Source: MGBC163016 sp964631345
Lineage (GTDB): Bacteria; Actinomycetota; Coriobacteriia; Coriobacteriales; Eggerthellaceae
Assembly (NCBI GenBank): GCA_964631345.1
Contig: CAZVWE010000004.1
Coordinates: 62,001 to 126,000, forward strand
Reading direction: 5' to 3'
Length of the DNA: 64,000 nt
In this document: positions 9,299 to 17,817 of the stretch, in pieces
Layout of the letters: each line of letters opens with the position of its first letter
Numbering within the stretch: position 1 is the stretch's first letter
Position numbers and translations under genes: made by a program
Notes under the pieces: model-generated
The model's input: the letters and a program-made list of their open reading frames with translations, nothing else
The model's database searches: none
Told to the model about the DNA's origin: nothing

Positions 9299-10665
9299 AT
9301 AACCGTTTCCGCTTTATAACGCTTTACGCTTTGCTTGTCATACCCATAGCGCTTCGCAAAAACCAAAATGAAAGTTCCAGCCAATGCTCCTGCACAAAGT
9401 TCAGCAATGGATACGGACATCCAAATTCCTTCGATCCCTAATATCATCGGCAAAAGAATGACCGATCCACATTCAAATACAAGCGTTCTCAAAAATGCAA
9501 TAAGTGCAGAAATAAGTCCATTGTTTAAAGCTGTAAAGAAAGCAGAACCATAGATTGGAAGACCCATCAAAAGGAAAGAAAATGCATATATCTGATAGGC
9601 ATGAATTGTGAAATCCAATAGCTCTTGGTTATACCCTACAAAAATCGCAGAAAGCCAAGGTGCAAAAATCTCCCCGGCCAAAAACATAAGTACCGACATC
9701 GAAAAAACAAACGCAAGGCTTCTTGTAAGTATTCCACGCATTTCAGCCTTATTGCCTGCACCAAGCTGGAAGCTCATTAAAGGCGATGCACCCAAAGCGT
9801 ACCCCATAAAGACAGCCGAGAATATCATTGCTGTATACCCAATGACGGAATAAGCCGCTACTCCGTTTTCTCCAACATATGACATAAGTTGATAGTTATA
9901 AAGAGTGGCAATCAAGCTCATAGCAATATTTGACACCAGCTCAGATGAACCATTTACACATGCTTTTAGAATTGGTTTAGCCTCAAGCTTTGTGCGCCTA
10001 AAATGCAAAAGCGATGAATTCTTGCCTGCAAAATAGAAAACAGGGATTGCCCCACCAGCGATAATTCCTAGGGCAGTTGCAACGGCGCCACCAATTACTC
10101 CCCATCCAAATACACATATAAATAAAGCATCTAAAACAACATTTGTCATGCCAGCTATAAAGACAACAACAAATCCAAGCTGCGGTTTACCCGCTGCTGA
10201 GAAGAATGTCTGAAACGCAAACTGCAAAGCAAACAAAGGAACCACGACTAAGACGATTCTTCCGTATAGAACCGCCATGTCTAAAAGCTCACCTTCAGCG
10301 CCAAGCATTTGCATAAGAGGTTCAATTACAACTAATCCTATTATGCAAAGAAGAATTCCTAATATGAAATTAAAAATGATGCACATCGTGAAATAACGAT
10401 TTGCCAGCTCATCATTTCCTTGTCCACGCGTCTTTGCAACAAGCGCACTGCCACCTGTTCCCATCATAAGTCCTACCGATGAAAACATCATGACCACAGG
10501 CCAGCATAAATTGACAGCAGCAAGAGCAGTAGAGCTCACAAAATTAGAAACGAACAGCCCGTCAACTAACGTATATAGCGATGTGAATATCATCATTGCA
10601 ATAGTCGGCAACGTAAAGCGCAAAAGCACACCTATGGTGTAATGTCTATTCATATCTCCGGTCAT
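9274..10665 (-). CDS. MATE-family efflux transporter
   Basis: A 463-residue MATE (MatE/DinF) protein with two six-helix halves. Recognisable are the N-terminal LRFTLPTIAMMIFTSLYTLVDGLFVS and the GTGGSALVAKTRGQG segment. Members use Na+ or H+ gradients to export cationic drugs or metabolites. It lies 3' of an Rrf2 regulator on the same strand, with two copies of a 13-nt direct repeat in its promoter region. A second ATG at 10653 (MNRHYTIG) is preceded closely by GGAG and may be the true start. Confidence 0.9.
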   Translation of the reverse strand: MTGDMNRHYTIGVLLRFTLPTIAMMIFTSLYTLVDGLFVSNFVSSTALAAVNLCWPVVMMFSSVGLMMGTGGSALVAKTRGQGNDELANRYFTMCIIFNFILGILLCIIGLVVIEPLMQMLGAEGELLDMAVLYGRIVLVVVPLFALQFAFQTFFSAAGKPQLGFVVVFIAGMTNVVLDALFICVFGWGVIGGAVATALGIIAGGAIPVFYFAGKNSSLLHFRRTKLEAKPILKACVNGSSELVSNIAMSLIATLYNYQLMSYVGENGVAAYSVIGYTAMIFSAVFMGYALGASPLMSFQLGAGNKAEMRGILTRSLAFVFSMSVLMFLAGEIFAPWLSAIFVGYNQELLDFTIHAYQIYAFSFLLMGLPIYGSAFFTALNNGLISALIAFLRTLVFECGSVILLPMILGIEGIWMSVSIAELCAGALAGTFILVFAKRYGYDKQSVKRYKAETVICKTKTKV

Positions 10666-10727
10666 AAAGCTAACAAACTCCTACATCGCATATAAATATC
10701 GAAAAGCCTGCGGCTCCTGTTTAATTG

Positions 10728-10773
10728 TTTGGATATGACAGCTTAAGCTATTAAAAATTATTTGGATATAACA
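10728..10773 (-). promoter_or_regulatory. Two TTTGGATATRACA direct repeats, candidate operator
   Basis: TTTGGATATGACA (10728-10740) and TTTGGATATAACA (10761-10773) repeat with a 33-nt offset, about three helical turns, in the gap upstream of the MATE gene and just after the Rrf2 regulator gene. Binding by that regulator is an inference. Confidence 0.35.
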
Positions 10774-10780
10774 ATTCAGT

Positions 10781-11209
10781 CTATTGAGAGTTGTTTTCGC
10801 ATTTGTCAATTGTATTCACTATATCGAAAAGTGTTTTACTTTTAAGATAGCTGACTATTACATCCTGCATTCCACTCCAAATAGCCCTAGAAAGACATTC
10901 ATCTACCCTTGTACATTCTTGGAATTCTCCTAGGCAATCAGTAAGTTCTAAACCACCTTCACTTGCATCTACAACATCAGCCAACGTAATTTCTTTTGGA
11001 GATCTTGAAAGCTCATATCCCCCACGATTGCCTCTAGTAATTCTTAAAAGACCTGCCTCAGAAAATGGGGCAACAACTTGTTCAAGATACTTTTTGGAAA
11101 TCCCCTGACCATCAGCAATATCTTTCATAGATACGCATCCGTCACCCCATCGCTTGGCAAGTTCTATCATAAAACGCATGCCATATCGCGTTTTCGTTGA
11201 GATTTTCAT
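10781..11209 (-). CDS. Rrf2-family transcriptional regulator, probable Fe-S sensor
   Basis: A 142-residue Rrf2 protein with an N-terminal winged helix (MKISTKTRYGMRFMIELA, then DIADGQGISKKYLEQVV and the wing RITRGNRGGYELS). Three cysteines in DCLGEFQECTRVDEC resemble the three-cysteine cluster-binding loop of IscR/NsrR, so redox, iron or NO sensing is plausible. ATG at 11209 is preceded by GGGGAAG. It is followed on the same strand by the MATE and MFS pumps, which are its most obvious targets. Confidence 0.88.
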   Translation of the reverse strand: MKISTKTRYGMRFMIELAKRWGDGCVSMKDIADGQGISKKYLEQVVAPFSEAGLLRITRGNRGGYELSRSPKEITLADVVDASEGGLELTDCLGEFQECTRVDECLSRAIWSGMQDVIVSYLKSKTLFDIVNTIDKCENNSQ

Positions 11210-11358
11210 CTTCCCCAATCCTTGCAATCATAAATGCATGCACATACTAAGTATAACGACATCAATTTGTTTACTTATTCCATTGCTTAAACTCACTATA
11301 AAGCTACATAAAAACCTATTTGAAGCATTTGACCACGCTCCGCTTAACAAATAATATG

Positions 11359-11375
11359 GTACAAGTTTTTGTACA
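11359..11375 (+). promoter_or_regulatory. Palindromic operator of the yefM-yoeB pair
   Basis: GTACAA and TTGTAC form a perfect inverted repeat with a 4-nt spacer, 23 nt upstream of the antitoxin start. TGTACA (11370-11375) is the core hexamer known for YefM/YoeB autoregulation in Escherichia coli. Confidence 0.6.
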
Positions 11376-11397
11376 ACTTTTTTGGATTGGTGCGCAA

Positions 11398-11634
11398 ATG
11401 AGAACAATCACATATAGCGAGTTTCGAAAAAACATGAAAGCAGAATTTAGGCGTTGTCGAGACGATGCAGATATCCTTATGGTCACCAACAAAGATTATT
11501 CAGAAAATGTAGTAGTCATGAACGCACGCGACCACGATGCAATGCTTGAAACTATCCGAATATATGAAAACCACTACTTGCACGACAAAATCAAACGCGC
11601 CGCATCAAGATTTAAGAAGAGCAACAAATCATAA
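11398..11634 (+). CDS. yefM: YefM/Phd-family antitoxin
   Basis: A 78-residue Phd/YefM-type antitoxin. The N-terminus MRTITYSEFRKNM is the DNA-binding fold of the family, followed by LMVTNKDYSENVVVMNARDHDAMLETI, and a basic C-terminus that would wrap the toxin. The ATG at 11398 is chosen because it starts at the conserved residues; a frame from 11320 would run through the operator. The YoeB-like toxin gene begins 14 nt downstream. The antitoxin alone and with toxin is expected to repress this promoter. Confidence 0.88.
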   Translation: MRTITYSEFRKNMKAEFRRCRDDADILMVTNKDYSENVVVMNARDHDAMLETIRIYENHYLHDKIKRAASRFKKSNKS

Positions 11635-11648
11635 GAGGTGCTTGATTT

Positions 11649-11906
11649 ATGCGCGAAGTATATTCCGATGAGGCATGGAAAGACTACCTGTACTGGCAAT
11701 CTTTTAGCGAAGTAATCCCTTTAAGAATAAACGAACTAATTCAAGACATTAAACGCAGCCCCTATGAAGGTCTAGGGAAACCGCAGGAACTCCACGCATC
11801 TCTTTTTGGGCTTTGGTCAAGACGAATCAATTTATCAAACAGAATGATATATTCGATAGAAGGTGACGAGCTTCGCATTTACTCTTTACGAGATCATAAA
11901 CCTTGA
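11649..11906 (+). CDS. yoeB: YoeB/Txe-family toxin with altered catalytic positions
   Basis: An 85-residue ribosome-dependent mRNA interferase of the YoeB family. AWKDYLYWQ, RINELIQDIKRSPYEGLGKP, LFGLWSRRI and RMIYSI align without gaps to E. coli YoeB as remembered. At known catalytic positions Arg65 and His83 are kept, but position 46 is Gln (Glu in E. coli, with Glu at 47 here) and position 84 is Lys instead of Tyr. It may be attenuated or use the neighbouring Glu. GAGGTG lies upstream of ATG. Confidence 0.88.
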   Translation: MREVYSDEAWKDYLYWQSFSEVIPLRINELIQDIKRSPYEGLGKPQELHASLFGLWSRRINLSNRMIYSIEGDELRIYSLRDHKP

Positions 11907-11960
11907 TCAATTCTGTCTTATTTTCATCAATTTTCATTTGTATTCTCTGTCCCATTTATG

Positions 11961-11976
11961 ACCCTTCGGGTTTTTA
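11961..11976 (+). terminator. Short GC-rich hairpin with T-run after yoeB
   Basis: ACCC-TTC-GGGT followed by TTTT, 54 nt after the toxin stop. The stem is only 4 bp, so this is a weak intrinsic terminator candidate. Confidence 0.3.
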
Positions 11977-12170
11977 CCACAATCATTTTCTACTCACAAA
12001 ATTCTGGATTTATGCCCTCCAACATTGTTTGACTAATCTCAAGCAAATGTATATCCCTGAATACATTCCTGCCAAAGTGAAATCGCTCCTCCAGCACCGT
12101 CAAGCCAACCATCAACGAGGCACTTCACCTATGACAGGGGGAATTAATCGGTTTTGTCCTAAGGAGAAAC

Positions 12171-13253
12171 ATGGAACCAGTAATTTTAGTAGGTGCAGGT
12201 GATGTAATTCTAGATAGGCCAGATCCAAAGACCGCATTTCAATATGTTGCCCCCATTTTCAGAGAAGCAGATGTTACGTATGTAAACATGGAACAAATTC
12301 TTGCAGACAATGGTGTTCCACATCCTTGTCAATCAGTTTCAAAGGGCTCTCGTTTCGTCGAGGCTTACACAGATGCAGAAGTCGACGTTGTGTCATGCGC
12401 GACAAACCACGCAATGGACTGGGGTGAAGAGGGATTGCTCGAAACCATCGAAACCCTTGATAAATCAGGTGTTGCACACTGCGGAACAGGCAAAAACCTT
12501 GATGAAGCAAGACAGGCTGTTATCCTTGAGCGCAAAGGCCAAAAAATTGGGTTCTTAAATTACTGCTCTGTTGCTCGCCCCGAATACGATGCTGACATTG
12601 ATAAACCAGGCATTGCCCCATTAAAGGTACATACTCTCTATGAACAGGTTGACTTCCAACCAGCTACTCCCCCACGAATCGTATCTATGCCAACAAAAGA
12701 AAGCCGCAAGATGATCACAGATGACATCAAGGCTTTGAAATCCAAGGTAGATGTGGTTGCCGTAGCGTTCCACTGGGGTCAACACCTTCTCCCTGCAATT
12801 GTTCCTGAGTATTGCATTGAAATGGCTCATGACGCAATCGATGCTGGTGCAGATATCATCATCGGTGCACACACCCATATCCTAAAAGGCATTGAAATTT
12901 ATAAGGGAAAAACAATTTATTACTCTCTTGGAAATTTTGTTCTTGATTTTGGCGACGCCTTCCATGACACCCGTCTGATCGACAGCCTTGATGCTCACTA
13001 CAAGCCAACGCCAGAGTCTCGCATTGATCGCAACAAGACCATGATCATCAAAGCTTATATCGAAGATGGCGAGATCGTTCAAACTGGTTTCTATCCTGCA
13101 ATGATCAATGCAGATGGCGATCCAATGCCTGTAAAACGCACAGGTGAAGGCGCAGACGTTGTTGCATACATGGAAGAAATAACCGCAGAAGCAGGCCTTA
13201 ACGCCGCATTTGAATGGGTGGATGACGACGAAGTTCGCATTTACGAAAAGTAG
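12171..13253 (+). CDS. CapA-family metallophosphoesterase-like protein
   Basis: A 360-residue protein of the CapA (PGA_cap) calcineurin-like family. Motifs are GAGDVILDRP, TYVNMEQ, SCATNHAMDWGEEGLLETI, VAFHWGQHL and IIGAHTHILKGIEIY followed by YYSLGNFV, giving the metal-binding Asp/His/Asn set. Classical CapA supports poly-gamma-glutamate export and is membrane-anchored; this protein has no signal peptide or membrane helix and no capB/capC neighbours, so a cytoplasmic hydrolase role is more likely. AAGGAG precedes ATG. An MmgE/PrpD gene follows after 36 nt, probably in the same operon. Confidence 0.85.
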   Translation: MEPVILVGAGDVILDRPDPKTAFQYVAPIFREADVTYVNMEQILADNGVPHPCQSVSKGSRFVEAYTDAEVDVVSCATNHAMDWGEEGLLETIETLDKSGVAHCGTGKNLDEARQAVILERKGQKIGFLNYCSVARPEYDADIDKPGIAPLKVHTLYEQVDFQPATPPRIVSMPTKESRKMITDDIKALKSKVDVVAVAFHWGQHLLPAIVPEYCIEMAHDAIDAGADIIIGAHTHILKGIEIYKGKTIYYSLGNFVLDFGDAFHDTRLIDSLDAHYKPTPESRIDRNKTMIIKAYIEDGEIVQTGFYPAMINADGDPMPVKRTGEGADVVAYMEEITAEAGLNAAFEWVDDDEVRIYEK

Positions 13254-13289
13254 ACCGACCACAGATGATTTCCAAGGAGTAACAACGCA

Positions 13290-14678
13290 ATGGATTTATC
13301 TACAAAAATTGCTGAATGTACGGTTAATACAAAATTCGAAGATCTGGCAGAAGATGATGTAATAGCCGCTAAGCAAGCCATACTTGATACGATTGGAGTA
13401 ATGCTTGCTGGAAGTGGTGCAGGTGAAGGTGTCAACGAGGTTATGAACCTTGTAAATATTCTTGGTGGCACTGAGGACTGCACTCTAATTGCTCAGGGCA
13501 AGAAAACAAACCCCATACTTGCAGCTTTTGGAAACGGCTCACTTGCACACAGCATCGACTACGATGACGCACACGATGACGCATTCGTTCATCCAAGTGC
13601 ATCAGTAGTTCCAGCAGCTCTTGTTGCTGGCGAATATGCAAAAGCAACCGGCAAAGAACTAATAACAGCTGTTGCTTTAGGAGATGACATTATTTGTCGT
13701 CTTGGATACGCAGTTACAAATCCCCCTGAAAACACTGGTCTTCTTTGGATGCTTCCTGTACTTCTGGGTACATTTTCTGCAACAGTTGCAGCATCTCGCA
13801 TGTTAGGACTCACAGTTGATGAGACAGAAAACGCTTTGGGTCTTGCATTTAATCGTGCAGGTGGCACAAAACAGCTAGTCATCGAGCCGGGTGCTTTGCG
13901 CGGACTTTATGCAATGTTTCCCAATATGACAGGCATGCTTGCATCTCTTATGGCTAAAAACGGCGTGCCTGGTCTTAAGGAAACTTTTGATGGCCCTGGT
14001 GGATTTTTCAACATGTATTACAACGGTGCTGCCGATGAAAGCGTCTTTGATGACCTTGGCAAGAGATTTGAAGGTACCGAGGTTTCCATTAAGCCATGGC
14101 CTTGTTGCAGGTTTACAAACTCTTGCGTGGATGCCGCTTTGCATATTGCACGAGATAATGACCTTGATCCAACCGAGGTCGAACATATCACCATTTATTA
14201 TGCAGCCGATGATGCAAAACGCTGCGTTGATCCGATTGACATGAGACGCAACCCGAAATCTATCCCTGAAGCAAAAATAAGTCTCCCATTCACGGTTGCC
14301 CAAGCTCTCGCATACAGAAAGCTTGAGATCGGAGACTTCAGCGCAGAAGCACTTGAAGACCCGCTGCTTCGTGATCTTTGCTCAAAAACAGATGCTGAAT
14401 ACGATGCAGACCTTGAGAGCGACTTCTCAAAAACAATGCTTCCAGGACGCGTCCGTGTAGAGTTAAAAAATGGCACCGTTTATGATGAACGAATAGATAT
14501 TGTCTACGGGCATCCACAAAACAGAATGCAATGGCAAGATTTGGTTCAGAAGTTTACCGACTGCGCAAGCTACTGCAAAAGAGATCTTTCAAAAGAGCAG
14601 ATTGATAAAATCGCTAGTATGGTTGAACATCTAGAAGATATGGAAGATGTATCCGAATTGCTTGAAGCTATTGCTTAG
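13290..14678 (+). CDS. MmgE/PrpD-family protein
   Basis: A 462-residue member of the MmgE/PrpD superfamily, which includes 2-methylcitrate dehydratase, cis-aconitate decarboxylase and iminodisuccinate epimerase. Family features are AKQAILDTIGVMLAGSG, FGNGSLAHSIDYDDAHDDAFVHPSASVVPAAL and VSIKPWPCCRFTN. No prpB or prpC neighbour is present, so the substrate cannot be assigned as methylcitrate. AAGGAG is about 10 nt before ATG. The gene ends in a strong hairpin at 14693-14739. Confidence 0.9.
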   Translation: MDLSTKIAECTVNTKFEDLAEDDVIAAKQAILDTIGVMLAGSGAGEGVNEVMNLVNILGGTEDCTLIAQGKKTNPILAAFGNGSLAHSIDYDDAHDDAFVHPSASVVPAALVAGEYAKATGKELITAVALGDDIICRLGYAVTNPPENTGLLWMLPVLLGTFSATVAASRMLGLTVDETENALGLAFNRAGGTKQLVIEPGALRGLYAMFPNMTGMLASLMAKNGVPGLKETFDGPGGFFNMYYNGAADESVFDDLGKRFEGTEVSIKPWPCCRFTNSCVDAALHIARDNDLDPTEVEHITIYYAADDAKRCVDPIDMRRNPKSIPEAKISLPFTVAQALAYRKLEIGDFSAEALEDPLLRDLCSKTDAEYDADLESDFSKTMLPGRVRVELKNGTVYDERIDIVYGHPQNRMQWQDLVQKFTDCASYCKRDLSKEQIDKIASMVEHLEDMEDVSELLEAIA

Positions 14679-14692
14679 TTTATCGATCGTTT

Positions 14693-14739
14693 CACATGCG
14701 GGCGAACCCATAGTTAGCTCTATAGTTCGCTCGTATGTG
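14693..14739. terminator. 15-bp imperfect hairpin between convergent genes
   Basis: CACATGCGGGCGAAC pairs with GTTCGCTCGTATGTG (two G-T type mismatches) over a 17-nt loop. It lies between the converging PrpD and MFS genes; no T-run, then an unusual run of nine C at 14753-14761. Confidence 0.5.
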
Positions 14740-14792
14740 GCTTCTTAGTCTTCCCCCCCCCAGAATCTATGTGACAAAATTTATGTGACTTC

Positions 14793-16223
14793 TTAACTCT
14801 TCTTCCAAGATCTAACAAATCTGACGTAAATAAAAGCGGCAATTATCGCAACCACAATGATCGCAATCATGATTCCTAGAGTGATATCAAACCCCCGTGA
14901 ATATGCAACTGCTTTTGATATGCCATCAGAGGTCATGTGTTCCACGCATCCAGACATAATCCCAACAAATAATGCAGAACTAATAGCACCCGCAATTTGA
15001 ACAAGCGTGGAATGAATAGACGATCCATTTGATGACAATTCTTGTGGTAGCACTTCAAGGTCAACGCTTTTAACAGATGGATAAATCAGTCCTATTCCCC
15101 CATATGCAATTGCTGTAAACACTAACAACAGCACTATGATGCGAAGATCAGCAGCAAAATACATACACCCAAAACCTAAAACAGATATTACAAGACCGCA
15201 TGGTATAAGCAGCCATACGCCATGTTTGGAAAGCAGCTTTCCACTCACAATACAACTAAAGGCATATGTACAAATTGGAACAGCTAAAAGACATCCTGCA
15301 AGAAATGGTGTTTGTCCACAGGCGCCTTCAAAAAACAACGGAACAATAAGACTTACAAAAATCGAACCCATATATATAAGCATGATAATTGTCTCTCCTA
15401 GAGAGAAAATGCGGTAGCGAAGAGGACGTAGATCCAATAAGGGTTCTGGAATTCGTAACTGACGCCTTGCAAAGATGGCAATGATAACAATCCCGGAAAC
15501 CATTACGATGCTTGACGATATCGGTTCATGGGTGATCTCGTTAAGCCCATACATAAACGCACCAAGCCCTGCGAAACTCAACAGCAAGCTCGGTATATCC
15601 ACTTTTCTCTTTACGCGAGCATAAATGTTGTGCAAGGTAAAGTGCCCAATAATTCCTAGCAGTGCAGCAAGAAAAGCAGGTACTAAAAACAAGGGCTTAA
15701 AACCAAAATATGTAAGAATCATTCCAGCAACTGGGGGTGTTATAGCAAATGCAAATCCGCAAACAGCGGAATTTATCGAAAGCAACATGCCCGCTTTTCC
15801 TTTTGGAGAAAGCGTTAACAGTGCTTCGTTTAGAACAGGAAAAAATAAACCAGTTGTAACTGCCTGAATCAGCCTCGCCGCAACAACCATTGGAAAAGAT
15901 ATTGCAAAAAACCCGATCAATGACCCAATAAAAGCTGTCATGCAACCCGTAAACATAATTCTTCTAATCCCAAAACGTTTAAGGAGTGAAGCCGCTGTTG
16001 TAATCGTTGTTGCATTCACAATTGAGTATCCAAGCACAACCCAGTTAGCAACAGAAAGCCTTATATGGTATTCAGAGGCAATGTGATCAAGCGCAATATT
16101 CATAAGCATTTCCATAAAGCATGCAAGCACATTGCAAGACAGAAGCACAACAATCATGACCGATCTGGTGCGCCCTGTTGGAATGCATGGAGTCGAGGTT
16201 GCGCTCACTGAAATGAACCTCAT
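14793..16223 (-). CDS. MFS transporter, DHA2-like
   Basis: A 476-residue multi-spanning MFS protein with the DHA2 pattern: MEMLMNIALDHIASEYHIRLS in helix 1, NWVVLGYSIVNATTITTAA in helix 2 and ARLIQAVTTGLFFPVLNEALL in the motif C region. It resembles the 7871-9298 carrier in layout (DIPSLLLSFAGLGAFMYGLNEI corresponds to the DALSVVLAFFGLGFLMFGISEI segment there), so the two are paralogues. The ribosome-binding site is weak. It is convergent with the PrpD gene and divergent from the TAXI gene. Substrate unknown. Confidence 0.85.
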   Translation of the reverse strand: MRFISVSATSTPCIPTGRTRSVMIVVLLSCNVLACFMEMLMNIALDHIASEYHIRLSVANWVVLGYSIVNATTITTAASLLKRFGIRRIMFTGCMTAFIGSLIGFFAISFPMVVAARLIQAVTTGLFFPVLNEALLTLSPKGKAGMLLSINSAVCGFAFAITPPVAGMILTYFGFKPLFLVPAFLAALLGIIGHFTLHNIYARVKRKVDIPSLLLSFAGLGAFMYGLNEITHEPISSSIVMVSGIVIIAIFARRQLRIPEPLLDLRPLRYRIFSLGETIIMLIYMGSIFVSLIVPLFFEGACGQTPFLAGCLLAVPICTYAFSCIVSGKLLSKHGVWLLIPCGLVISVLGFGCMYFAADLRIIVLLLVFTAIAYGGIGLIYPSVKSVDLEVLPQELSSNGSSIHSTLVQIAGAISSALFVGIMSGCVEHMTSDGISKAVAYSRGFDITLGIMIAIIVVAIIAAFIYVRFVRSWKKS

Positions 16224-16590
16224 TTCTAGCTTAAATAGACAGCTCCAATAAACAGCTTCAACAGCTATTCAAATAATGTTTTACCGCTACAAGTTAATCG
16301 CACTTAACGCATGTAAATATCGTTTTCTGATCGAATACTGAAAGAACATCTTTCGTAGCGTGCATCCAGTGCAAAATAAACGACCAAAAAGCCATCAATT
16401 GTGGCCTTTGACCTTACCAGTCTTTATATTTCAACATGCATATATACCAGTTTGTTAGAAGATATATACAGTCAATAGGGACACATGAATCACTCGGCCG
16501 TATTTCGCGGATATCAATGGATATCAATCATGAATATATAGTCAGTGAACATTGGGGTGTGTCTCAATTTAGCTCCAGGAAGGGGAGAGA
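16224..16590. promoter_or_regulatory. Divergent promoter region with duplicated 10-mer
   Basis: This 367-nt gap separates the minus-strand MFS gene from the plus-strand TAXI gene. GGATATCAAT is present as an exact tandem pair (16509-16518 and 16519-16528), and ATATACAGTCA and ATATATAGTCA flank it. No ORF is convincing. The repeats are plausible operator sites; no regulator gene is adjacent. Confidence 0.4.
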
Positions 16591-17613
16591 ATGAAGAAGG
16601 CTATTAAGGCATTGCTTACGGCAGGTCTTGTCGGTGCAATGGCATTCGCTCTTGCAGGATGTGCTGGCGGCAACGGCGGCTCTAATGCAAGCGCAGGCAA
16701 TACCAGCGGAGCACAAGCTTCATCAGGCACAACAGATCTACGTTTTGTAACTGGTGGCGAATCCGGAACCTATTATGCATACGGCAACGTACTTGCCCAG
16801 TATGCAACAAACGGTGCATACGACCTCGCAGTCACTGCACTTTCTGGAAATGGATCTCAGGCAAACATCCAAGCACTTGAAGATGGAGATGCCGACATCG
16901 CATTTGCACAATCTGACGTTATTGCTTACGCATACGAAGGCACCAATCTTTTCGAAGGTCAGCCATATGCTGATTTCTCAGTTATCGCTGGTCTTTACCA
17001 AGAGCAGGTACAGATTGTAACCTGTGATCCTGAGATCAAATCTGTAGCTGATCTTCGTGGAAAGACAGTATCAATCGGCGCTGCAGGTTCTGGCGTTTAC
17101 TTCAACGCAATGGATGTTCTTTTGGCATATGACATGACAGAGGCTGACATCAATCCTGTATATCAGTCATTTGCTGATTCTGCTGATTCACTAAAGGACA
17201 ACAAGATCGATGCTGCATTTATCGTTGCTGGTGCTCCAACAACAGCTATCACCGATCTTTCCACAACAAAGACTGCATACCTTGTATCTATGGATCAAGA
17301 GCATGTAGACAAGTTGATTGCTGCTTCTCCTTATTATTCAGAGGCAATCATCCCTGCATCTGACTACAACATGGAGACAGACACAATGACAGTATCTGTT
17401 GGTGCAGTCATTATCGTAAATGACGAAGTTCCTGAGGATGCTGTTTACAACTTCACAAAGTCCATCTTTGAGGGTGCAGAGAACAACGCTGATGCACATG
17501 CAAAGTACAAGGAACTCGTACTAGAAGATGCTACTTCAGTAGCCACTGTTCCCTATCACCCAGGTGCTGCAAAATACTTCGCAGAGAAGGACATCACTGT
17601 CAACACCAAGTAA
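16591..17613 (+). CDS. TAXI-type TRAP transporter solute-binding lipoprotein
   Basis: A 340-residue periplasmic-type binding protein. It has a lipoprotein signal with lipobox LAGC (Cys24), a Gly/Ser/Asn linker, then the TAXI-family core: RFVTGGESGTYYAYGNVLAQY, then IAFAQSDVIAYAYEG and LRGKTVSIGAAGSGVYF. TAXI proteins deliver carboxylates such as glutamate or related acids to fused TRAP permeases; the ligand here is unknown. GAAGGGGAGA precedes ATG. The permease gene begins 204 nt downstream after a hairpin, so the binding protein is probably made in excess. Confidence 0.93.
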   Translation: MKKAIKALLTAGLVGAMAFALAGCAGGNGGSNASAGNTSGAQASSGTTDLRFVTGGESGTYYAYGNVLAQYATNGAYDLAVTALSGNGSQANIQALEDGDADIAFAQSDVIAYAYEGTNLFEGQPYADFSVIAGLYQEQVQIVTCDPEIKSVADLRGKTVSIGAAGSGVYFNAMDVLLAYDMTEADINPVYQSFADSADSLKDNKIDAAFIVAGAPTTAITDLSTTKTAYLVSMDQEHVDKLIAASPYYSEAIIPASDYNMETDTMTVSVGAVIIVNDEVPEDAVYNFTKSIFEGAENNADAHAKYKELVLEDATSVATVPYHPGAAKYFAEKDITVNTK

Positions 17614-17667
17614 CACACGACAGTAAGCAATACCCTGCATTTGCAGGCATGATGTAAGCAATTGGGA

Positions 17668-17700
17668 GGGACGGCTTTTATATATTGCCGTCCTTCTCCT
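17668..17700 (+). terminator. Attenuating terminator between TAXI protein and permease
   Basis: GGACGGC and GCCGTCC form a 7-bp stem followed by a T-rich TTCTCCTTTTC tract. Partial read-through would give less permease than binding protein. Confidence 0.6.
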
Positions 17701-17701
17701 T

Positions 17702-17795
17702 TTCTTATGAATATCTCTTAAGAATCCCTTAAAGTTTTCGTAAGAAATGTTCATAAGAATCTAGTACGAAGCTAATTGGTTTATTGGCCAATTAG
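17702..17795 (+). repeat. Two nested inverted repeats in TRAP leader
   Basis: TTCTTATGAA (17702-17711) and TTCATAAGAA (17750-17759) are perfect complements. A second pair, CTAATTGG (17772-17779) and CCAATTAG (17788-17795), lies just before the permease ribosome-binding site, flanked by a repeated AGTACGA. They could be operators or an RNA structure controlling the permease. Confidence 0.5.
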
Positions 17796-17817
17796 TACGA
17801 GGCGCGAAGGGGATTAG

